This document shows positions 1-9,800 of a DNA stretch of 64,000 bases, piece by piece (position 1 is the stretch's first letter; every line of letters begins with the position of its first letter). The notes beneath the pieces were generated by a model, which saw nothing but the letters and a program-made list of their open reading frames with translations, searched no databases and was not told the origin of the DNA. The position numbers and the translations under genes are program-made. Origin of the DNA: Paroedura picta (Eukaryota; Chordata; Lepidosauria; Squamata; Gekkonidae); NCBI RefSeq assembly GCF_049243985.1, contig NC_135374.1, positions 67,633,434 through 67,697,433 on the forward strand. Reading direction: 5' to 3'.

Positions 1-101
1 GACTCCGGGGAATGGTAGAGGACAGGAAGGCCTGGAGGATCATTGTCCATGGGGTCGCGATGGGTCGGACACGACTTCGCACATAACAACAATAACAACA
101 A
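1..101 (+). mobile_element. RTE/BovB-type LINE, extreme 3' tail
   Basis: The segment reads like the last 100 bases of squamate BovB LINEs: a GGTCCATGGGGTCGCGA-like stretch (here gtccatggggtcgcga), then gtcggacacgact, then a CAACAATAACAACAA tail. Only the 3' end lies inside the window; the rest would be to the left. The assignment is from memory of the family consensus. Confidence 0.7.
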
Positions 102-398
102 TGTGATGCTTGCCTCTTCTTACTTTGTGGCTGTACCATGAACTGTCTTTACAAAGCATAAATGGAGTCAGTCTGACAGATAGGGCGAAGCTATAAAACA
201 TTCATACATGAACTAACTATAAAACATTTATATATGAAAAATGAAGATACAACTAGGCACTGTACCCTGCAGCTGCTAAGCACAGGCTAGGTTTTAGCTG
301 GCTAGTGTCACCCACACAGCAGCTAAAACAGGGTTCTTTATTATTTCTATATTATCATCCCATTTACAATTTGTCTTTTTCTCATTATGTTACATGAT

Positions 399-586
399 AA
401 TGTGGAGTAGGGTTGTGCGCGGCTGCATCTGAATCGGCCACTCTAGGCCACTGCAGCTAGCGCCTCACTGCAGGGGGAGAGGGAGGGTGCGTGGCCGCAC
501 ACCCTCCCCCCCCACAGTGGGGCGCTAGCTGCAGTGGCCTGGAGTGGCCGATTCAGATGCAGCCATGCACAACCCTAATGTGGAGT
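399..586. mobile_element. Fold-back MITE with 10-bp target-site duplication
   Basis: Positions 409-576 form one long imperfect palindrome. The left arm starts AGGGTTGTGCGCGGCTGCAT and the right arm ends with its reverse complement (one or two changes). The outer arms pair over about 60 bp around a purine/pyrimidine-rich centre. The element is flanked by a perfect direct repeat aatgtggagt at 399-408 and 577-586. A 9-10 bp duplication is typical of Mutator-like transposons, so a MULE-type MITE is the best guess. There is no coding capacity. Confidence 0.75.
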
Positions 587-1763
587 GTGGGAAAGGGATG
601 CACAGGTTCAAATCCTCAGTCAGCAGCTTATGCACTCTGGATGATTTTCGGTAAACAGGCCTGACTTACTTTGCAGATAGACTCTTTGAATGCCTTGGAA
701 GAAGGTGGGATAAAAATACAGAGACCAGCCAGAGAGAGACCAGTCAGAGAGAATTACCTATATGATCCAAGCTCTTCAGTGCTGAAACCCTAAAGCCAAA
801 CCAAGCAGTACCTTGAACTTCATAACTTGAGCTTCACTTCATAACTCTAACCAATGCTCTTTTCCTTTTGTTTTCAATAATCTCGATAATGTTTGAGCCA
901 ATGGAAACATCAGAAGCAGAACTGTTTGTATAAAATCACACACACACCGCATTTACTCACACTTCTAGCAACTAAGCTCTTACTTTTATACTATTTATAA
1001 ATAGCACCCCCTGTGTGCCCATTAATCAGAGCTTGCTTAGCATTTTACAAAGCAAAACCATAATTGAACAAGGCAAATTACAACAAAAAGAAAACTGAAA
1101 GACCAAGTCTCTAAGCTGCCTTCTGGAGAGAGTCAACATTTGTGGCACTTGGAAGGAAAATTTGGCAGGTCAATGTCAAAGGCTTGAATTAAGTGGCTAC
1201 ATTCTTTCTGTGTGTTCCTGTTTGGATCCAGATGTTTCTGGTTCCAGTCAAGAAAATAATACTATAGGGAATGGAGATAAACTTGACACAGGATAGAACT
1301 TTCCCATTTCCTGCAATCAGTTCAGCTCCTTTCCTGGAATAAGTCACTTTGTCATTGTTCAGTCTTTTCTTTCTGGACTTGGGAGACTTCTTGGGACAAA
1401 GTTCATGAGTCCCTGAATCTAAAGTGAAGCATATTGTCCAGAAAGCATACCATCTGCATCAGTTGACAGGCATTCAAATTACCATCATAGTTGCTGAACA
1501 ACCAAACTAGCATTGCAACAATTTGACAGGACTTAGACATGCCCTCCGATTAAGGAATTCAGAAGTGACAGATAACTTGAGGTAAAACCAACAAACAGCA
1601 TTAATCTACAATATGCACAGATCAACCAAACTCCCCTGTGGGGTATATGCCTGGAAGAGTATCTGGCTAGACACTCTCACTCCATGAACATCACGAGAAA
1701 GAGATCTTGAATCAAGTCATCTGCTGCTTTAATGTGGTACCTTCTCAATATCAAACACTTGTT
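587..1763 (-). other. Probable XK 3' UTR and flank
   Basis: This stretch lies directly downstream of the XK stop codon on the minus strand. It is AT-rich, has no recognisable repeat and no open frame of note. Human XK has a long 3' UTR, so much of this is probably transcribed. I could not fix the polyadenylation site. Confidence 0.45.
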
Positions 1764-2593
1764 CTAGGCATTGGAAGAAACACTGTGGTGTGCATTTCCA
1801 TTCTGGGATTCACTCGCTTTGTAACTGGCTTGTGTATTATAATCAGGATCATCTGGGGATTTCAAATCTGCTTTTTCCACCGAGTTGCTGGATGTCCCAG
1901 GCTTGCAGATGAAACAAAAGAATCTGAAACACATAGCCAATCCTTCTGAAATATTAGACGAGAAAAGTTTCTTGCATGGGTGGCAAAACTGGTAGAACAC
2001 AAGCATAAAAAGGACAGCTATGCAATAGCCAATCAACAACTGCAAGACCAGAAATGGGGCACAAACATACATGTAAACATCAGTCTTATACATATACCAC
2101 ATCAGCAAGAGAAAAGCATTCTCAAAGAACCTTATTATGTAATAGAACGCCAGCCTGTACCAGTTCTGGGATTTGTCAATTAGGTCGGAATCGTTGAGCT
2201 TCAGTTGCACAGCAGACCAGCAGAACATATTGATGCCGGCATATAAGAAAGTGAGAAGGCCTAGGACGATGGCAGTGCCTACTTTACTCAAAGCCTTCTC
2301 TATGTTTTCTGGCAAAGCAGACTTGCTCTGCCAGAAGAGAATCCACGGGTGGAAGAAAAAGGCAAAGAAATTGACAAGCACCACGGGAAGGATCCAGATT
2401 TGTAGGACTGAGCTAAAGAGAACGAGAACAATAACTCTGGTCGCAATCTCAAAGCTTCGCCACAGAAAGACGCAGAGGTAGGCAGCAGGTTTCACACTGA
2501 CGTCATAATCATCATACTTAATCTTAATGGCCAGGATGTTGCAGCGGAGGGCTCCGTACACAATCGATAGGAGAGAAAGCACCATGAAGACAC
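1764..2593 (-). CDS. XK: XK coding exon 3 (terminal)
   Basis: The acceptor reads ctccccAG before 2593; the stop is at 1764-1766. The first two bases (GT) complete a codon begun in exon 2, giving ...[17 protein letters not shown]. The exon encodes residues 170-445, including most membrane segments, Cys347 and the C-terminal cytoplasmic tail. The tail is less conserved than the membrane region. Confidence 0.97.
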
Positions 2594-5500
2594 CTGGGGA
2601 GAAAAAGGAAGCAATGAGAGCTTTCTGGAGGGAATATTATCAGCTTGAGTCTAGAATCAGATCACAGACAGAAATAAAGGATTCCCTGGGCACCACTCAA
2701 TAGATGGAAAGTTCAGCCCAGTAAAGACCATAAAGAAATCCTCCCAGCATAGCTACAGAATGTCTTTTGCCTGGGAACAAAGGGAAATGAACTCGCAGAA
2801 TCAAATGCAGCAGGACAGCAATAAACTGTGTCGTGTTCAGACATTTTAGGACTCAATAGAGACTCACCACGGCCGTCAGCTGAAGAAAACCTCTTCCTGG
2901 TCGGCATCCCAAACTATTCAGTGAGCTCAATTACTTTGGACACTGAGCCACAATGACAGTGATTTTAGAAGACTGTAGCTGAGGCAGACTTTGTCCTGTA
3001 ACTGTTTCCACTCTCTGCTTTTCAAACAGAGGTTAACTGGCATCAATCACTTCTGTGACTTCTTGTACCAACATTTTGTTTTGGGAACTATTATAGGACA
3101 TGCAGCAGGCTCTCTGGAGCTCCAGGAGATCAGCTGCAAGTCTTTCCTGTACAAAGCAACCATAGAAGCGGCACTTAAGCATACAGAGAGTGGAGAGGGG
3201 AGAACAACTTTAAAAATTCCCAAAAGGCATGTGTGGAAAGGGTTAACAAGCCCTTCTCTGCTTTTCTGGTTCTTGGTTGTAGCCTCCTAAATAAACCACT
3301 GAGAGAAGCTACTGTGTGTGGTTTGATCTGTGACTGTTTCCACACTGGAGGGTTTGCACCAGGTTGCAGGCTGGAGTTTGAGTCAGAGCAGGTTACTTAC
3401 TACCCACTTCCTGCTTCTGCACGGGGGAGCATTTGTTCCAGTGTACCTTGTCCGCCCAAGATTTGTGCTCCCTCATGGGAGCTGGGGCAACGAAGTTCCC
3501 AGTGTGGAAACCTGCAACTCCCTACAACATTTATAATCCTATAGAGCCAATCAGGTACAGCAGACAGAGTGTTGTCCTTGGATTGGGGAGTATGGGCTTA
3601 AATAGCCCCTCTGCCATGAATGCACTTGGGTGACCTTGGGCCCATCACTTTTCCTCAGTCTGACTCACTTCACAGTGCTGTGATGATAAAATAGAAGGAA
3701 GGAGCTCTGAGATCTTTTGATGGTGTGATTATGTGTGTGTGTGGGGGGGGGGGGGGATAAGAGAAAGCCAGAGAATGACAGAATGGGGTTGAGCTGGCTG
3801 AGAGACACAAGTCCCTAGAAAAAGAACATACCAAAGATATTTCTACCCACTACTGAGACTTTACTTTCTTTACTTGTTTTAGTGACAGGCCAGAGTAAGT
3901 ACATCCTTCTACTGAAGTGACACAGTTAGTATAAAGTAATACAATACACACTCTCATTGTACCTTGGCCAAAGAAAAGTTGAAAGGGAACCAAAAGAAAG
4001 TCAGATCCCTGCAGGATTCTTGGAAGCTGTATCAAACCACACTAATTGAAGCCCAGATAGAATGCATTACCTGAGTTAGGAAATGAACTGCTACAAGAAT
4101 GCTTCATGTTAAATGACCAAAGTCAAGGAAGCCATAAAAAGCAAAAGAAAATAAAGGCTTATTTCAAAAGGTAAGCAGAAAGAAGCACAGGGACTGGCAA
4201 AAGCAGTATAGAAATAAATAGGCAAATAAATTTGAAAAACAGAACTCTAAAACCTTTCAGACAAAAAAAAGTGCATTTCTTTAAATATGCCCATAACAGG
4301 AAATTACCCAGAGAAATAGCTGGACCTTTCGATGACCAAGGAATAAAAGGATTGCTAAAGGAAGATGGGGAGAAAACAGAAACTAAGGGCATTTCTGCAA
4401 ATTGAAAAAAATAGTGTTACACCAGCAAAATGGCATAGTGCTACAAATTATTGTTCCTCTGTCCTCACCTTCTGGCCCTCTTGCTTTCGTCTGTGGCCTT
4501 CTCACACTTCTTACACTCCACAAGCACTGCTTGAAATGGTGGAAGAGAACAATGCACTTTACATGTGACTCTCTTCCGCCTGTCAATCAAGCTAGGCAGC
4601 CAATCCCCTTTTGCAATGTTTTAAAGCAGCGGTCCGCAACCTTTTGGCTGCCGCGGACCGCTGCTCCGGAGTGGGGGGAGAGGGTGGCCTGGGGGCCCGC
4701 CCACGCGCGGCTGCCCCAGCGCAAATGCGCCTGCGCGGACTGCTGCGCACGTGCGTTTGCGCCCGGCAGGGGCGCAAACGCACGTGCACGGCAGTCCGTG
4801 CAAGCGCGTTTGCGCCGCCGCCATGCCGGCGGCCGCGGCTCCCCCTCCCGGCCCCTCTGGGCCGCCAGCAAATTGGCCGCCAGAGCAGCTGATTAGCTTG
4901 CGGCTTGGCAAGCTTCTCTCCCCCCCCCTCCCGAAACCAGAAGCTTGCCGGGCCCTGAGCTAATCGGCCGCTTTGGCCTGGCGAGCTTCTCGCTTCGTGG
5001 GGGGAGGGAAGAAGGAGCTGCGGCCCGGCACCAAGGCCTTTGCGGCCTGACACCGGGCCGCGGCCCATGGGTTGGGGACTACTGTTTTAAAGGGCCTGCA
5101 ATGCCAGCTATTTTTTTAAAGTAAAACTTCTCAATTGAAATGCCTATGTATCTAATCATAGATGCTTATTGCTTTTCATAATGCCACCCGTTATGGAACC
5201 ACAAGTCTGGAATCTTAAAAAATTAATCTCATTCTTAATTTTTTGGGGGGTGGGGGGACTTTAGAGGGGCATGCTTTGTATGACAGTTTTTTGGGGAAAT
5301 TCTTTTTGCTGTTGCCAGCATGATTGAATTCATTAATTCATTGCTCCAGGCAGTTTGCTCTAAAAAAGTCCTCGGAAGATGGGAGAGGAAGGTGGGTGCG
5401 AGGGCAGGACATTGGAGATAGTGCTTCTTCACCTCCATACATATCTTTAGCATGTGGATTGCTTGTTGCTCTCCTGTAGCTCCCACTACATAGGTAGGGG

Positions 5501-6794
5501 AATTCACTTTATGAGATTCCCCAACTACTGCTTTAAAATGGCAGATGTTGCTTGAGGTTTGCTGAATGGACATGGGAAGTTGGTGACGTCATGCAAAACA
5601 CCAAAATTATAGTGTCTTCATAAGGTAAGTATTTCACTTGTGGTTCCATAACGGGTGGCATTATGAAAAGCACTAAGCATCTATGGCCAAGTGGTTAAGA
5701 ACTGCTGCCCTAAAGAGTGTGATGGTCTGAGTCCAGATGTGGACTCTGCAGCTTCTTCTAGGATTGGAGAGAAAGATGGTCAAGGAATGGTTTATTTCCT
5801 ATCTTAGCTTTATTACCTTTCCTTGCTCATCTAGCATACATATCTACAGACGGCTCATAGGAACGACGGTAACTGAGAAACACTTTACAAATAACCCCGA
5901 AGTTGAAAATACGGATGTCTTATAATATGCTTTTTTCCCCCAGGCTTCCTGGTAAAAGGTGAAGGAAGAACTGATACATGTTTTGCACAAGACACAATTT
6001 ATGCCTCTCAACACATTTCCTCTCTGGATCTCATAACACAAACAGGAAAACCAAAGCACACGAGTTTCATACACATCCTCATTTTATATCCATAGTAACT
6101 TGTACTGTTGAGGAGGTCCCTCATCCAGCAGCAAGCTGGCTTACAATGATTCCATTCATATTGAGTGCTTAGCAACCATCCACGTATCTGCAATATGAAT
6201 ACATTTGCTTCATTAACCTATTGAAAAACCAGCTGCATTACCAATGTTGATAGGATCCATCAAGTCATTTCCAACTCATGATGACTTTCTGAAAAAAGGC
6301 CCACCATCCAACTCTGTCTGCAGTCATTTTCTTGTTTTTGTAAGGTCAATCCACTTATGTATTTGATTACCAATACTGTAGGCTATTCCAGTGCACTTAT
6401 GAGATCTTTTATCTTTCAAGCCATACAGTCCTTGGCCATGGCCCTGAATGAGCTGGCGGTGACTGCCAATAAGATTTCTTGCACATATTTCTTTAGCCCA
6501 GGGTATTTTCAAACTGATCCTTCGAATTAATCTTAATAGATATTTGTGCATGCATCTAAATTCTTGATAACAATCTGATTTTACTTGAATATTAATGATT
6601 TTACACATATGACAGCTGTGTGACCCTTTTTAATATCACAGCAACTCTGTGAAATTGGTTATACTGAGAAACAGAGAAGAGCCAGCTTGGTACAGTGGTT
6701 AAGAGTGGCAGCCTCTATTCTGGATAACTGGGTTTGATTCCCATCTCCTCCTCCATATGCAGTCAGCTGGGTGACCTTGGGCCAGGGTTCTCTT

Positions 6795-6838
<44 letters not shown>

Positions 6839-9800
6839 CCCACCTAAAGCACAGGGTGTCTGTTGTGGCAAGAGAAAGGGAAGGTGATTGTAAGCCACTT
6901 TGAGACTCCTTCAGGTAGTGAAAAGTGGGGCATAAAACCCAACTCTTCTTATAAAATCATCCATGTCACTTATTTAGGCAGATTTATTTATTTAAACAGC
7001 TCATTTGCACCCTGCCTTTGTTCCCAATGGGGACCCAATGCAGTTTACCTCATTCTCCTCTCCTCTATTTTTATCTTCACAACAGCGCTGTGAGGTAGGT
7101 CAGGCTGTGAGAACATGACTGGCCCAAGGCCACTGAGAGAGCTTCTATGGTATAAGTGGGGATCTAAGCCCTGGTCTCCCAGATCCCATTCCGACACTCT
7201 TAAGCATGACACCGCACTAACACCAATAGAGACATGAATCTCCATGTTCAAGGAGTGCCAAGTGCCTGCAGGGGAAAACACAACCCCCTCTAATCTAGGC
7301 TGCTTGGGATGTTTTTACCAGGTGATGTTCTGCCATGAAGACCTTCAGAAACCCATTACCACAGAGTAAGCTTCTTTTCTCCAAGCCTCTTTGCAGTGCT
7401 GCAGCACACTGAGTCTGTAAAAATTCAGCTTTCCAGGACAGGAGGTATGACTTTCACAGGCAAGCTCTGAACTCTTACAAGTTAAGCAGGGAAGGAGGTT
7501 TTACAATAGGTGGACCAGTTATAACTTTATAGCCTGCTGAATATGACATAGTCCATAAACTGTCTATTTAATTGTTTTCCCACAGTTAACAGAGAAACAG
7601 CCCACTGGAGCATGGGAACAGGTTGCACTGGATCCATATCTTTCAGTCCTACCCAAACAGAAAAAACGAGAAAGGGATATGTTTATTACGTACTTCTGGC
7701 TGCCGCAATCTCCTGCTGTAGGACACATATGTACAGCTGAAGTGTCAGTTGAGGTGCAGAACCGAGGAAAGCTTGGATCACGGATGCCCTACTAAATGCA
7801 GACCTGTGTGTGAAGAGCTTGCCCTCTGCCTGGCCCACTTCTTTCTCGACTTCCTCCGAATGACCATCTCTGGGCATCTGCCTCTTTTTGGTGATGCTGA
7901 CATAAGGTTCTTCTATTCTCCCTGCATGAAAATAAATATAAAAAACTTCCACACACCTGGAGAAAAAGAAACAGAGAAACAATTACACAAGGCACCCTCC
8001 TGTAAGTCTCCTGACTTAAAAAAAAAACCCATCTCTGATTAGCCTTTCTAACTGCACAGATGATATGATTCTACATCAGGGATCCTCTGTGCAAGCAAGG
8101 AGTTGGGAACACTTTTAATTCCTCCCCTTGCATGTAAAAAGAACAGTATAAAAAGAATAAAGCCTTGACCTAGGCTGATTCTGCACTTACTTTGTTTTTT
8201 CCATTGTCAATCCCGCTGAATTCAGATAGATTTGAACCTGGGTCTTCCTCATTGCTTTTCCCTAACTTGAAACAGAAAGTGTTTTGCACTTGATTGGGGA
8301 AGCTCAGAGGGGGAGGATGGAGGGGGGGTGTGAAGTCCAGCCGGCATTCTCTTTTGACCACCGGTGGAGAAGCCAAGTGCAGCATGAGACTGCTCGTCTC
8401 TTTCCTTTCCTTAACGAGCGGTGGGGGAGGGGAGGGGAGCCGAGTGGAGCCAGCAGCAGCCTCTCAGAGAACAAGGCAAATCTCTGCTGAAAGAAGTGTG
8501 GGATTCTGGAGCGCAGTCACTTTAAAACAGATTCCAAAAAAAGGGCAAAAATAAATCTTGGGAGGAAAGTTTTGCAACCGGGAACCAGGAAGTCTTTGAA
8601 CTGGCGCCCAGCCAATCAGGGACAAACTGCTTCTCTACCTCAGTGCCTTGATCAATTATACTGAGCTATCTCCGCTCCTGGATATTGCGGGGGAAAGGTA
8701 GGGTCGCCACAACTCAATCATGCATGTTGCAGAAGGAAAATTTAAAGCACCCAAAATCAAAATAGAAATCGAATTCAGTGTAGATGGAGGGATTTATTTG
8801 GACTGGGGATGGATAAAAAGCAGACGCATGCAGCCGCTGCCCTGGACAGACTGAGCTAGTCCAGCCTCATCAGACCTCAGAAGCTAAGCAAGGTCAGCTC
8901 CAGTCAGTATTTGGAAGGGAGACCACCAAGTAATGCCAGGGTCACTACATAGAGGTAGGCAATGACAAACGACCTCTGAACCTCTCTTGCCTTGAAAACC
9001 CACAAAGTCACTGTAAGTCAGCAGTGATGTGATGGCAACAAAAAAGGACAAAAGCTTATCAATTGGAAAATTTAAAATAAATGTAGCTGCAAGAGAAAAC
9101 AATTGACAGTAGAGAAACTGAGGAACTCCTCAGACTTTTCCATGCAGTTATAGAGGCTTGGCATATTACAGTTGCAAGAGGGGTAGGATGAAGTTTATAG
9201 CAGCATGCCTAAGGGCAACTACTGAGTTTATGGCAAATGAAAGGGGGATATGGTGGTTTTCAGTTCAGCCTTATAGGGGACAATCCTAAACAGATGTTTA
9301 TAGCCTTAGCCACTAGAATACAGCAATGTCTTATTGCAGGCAAGAGTTCCCTCAGTGCTCAGTGAAATACATGCATTTGTAACTGCAGTCCTGATACAAT
9401 CTGCTGCAGTAAATCAAGAAATCTAGATCTCTTTAATCCAATAAGACTGCTTTCAAATACTTTTCTGTCTTGCCTCAAAAACTGGATTTAGGGTAGTGAT
9501 ATGTGTGCTATTAGCTTAATTATTCAAATATCTGTTCCTGTGTGACAGGGACAAATCAATACAGGGAATAGGGAATATAATACCTGCACATTAGCACTAC
9601 ATATATAGCCACTTTCACCCCTTTTTGGATCCATCACATTTTAGTTGATGATTGTTGTTTATTTTATGCTATTTATATACAACTGGCACACAAACAGCAT
9701 GGAGAAATGCGAACATTTTTTCAGGGGAGTTTAACAGAAGGCAATACAAAGTGTGTAAAACCAGGATTTGCCATAGGTTCCTTTTTTGCAAAAAAGAAAT

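Noticed and set aside
4402-4896. 164-codon open frame and several overlapping ones
   Set aside because: They run through the GC-rich hAT MITE at 4627-5084 and have no protein-like conservation.
5685-5750. tRNA-Ser-like A box
   Set aside because: No cloverleaf could be closed and the B box is weak. More likely a SINE relic than a tRNA gene.
8858-8980. 5S rRNA gene
   Set aside because: Only the internal half resembles 5S, with many changes and a SINE body attached.
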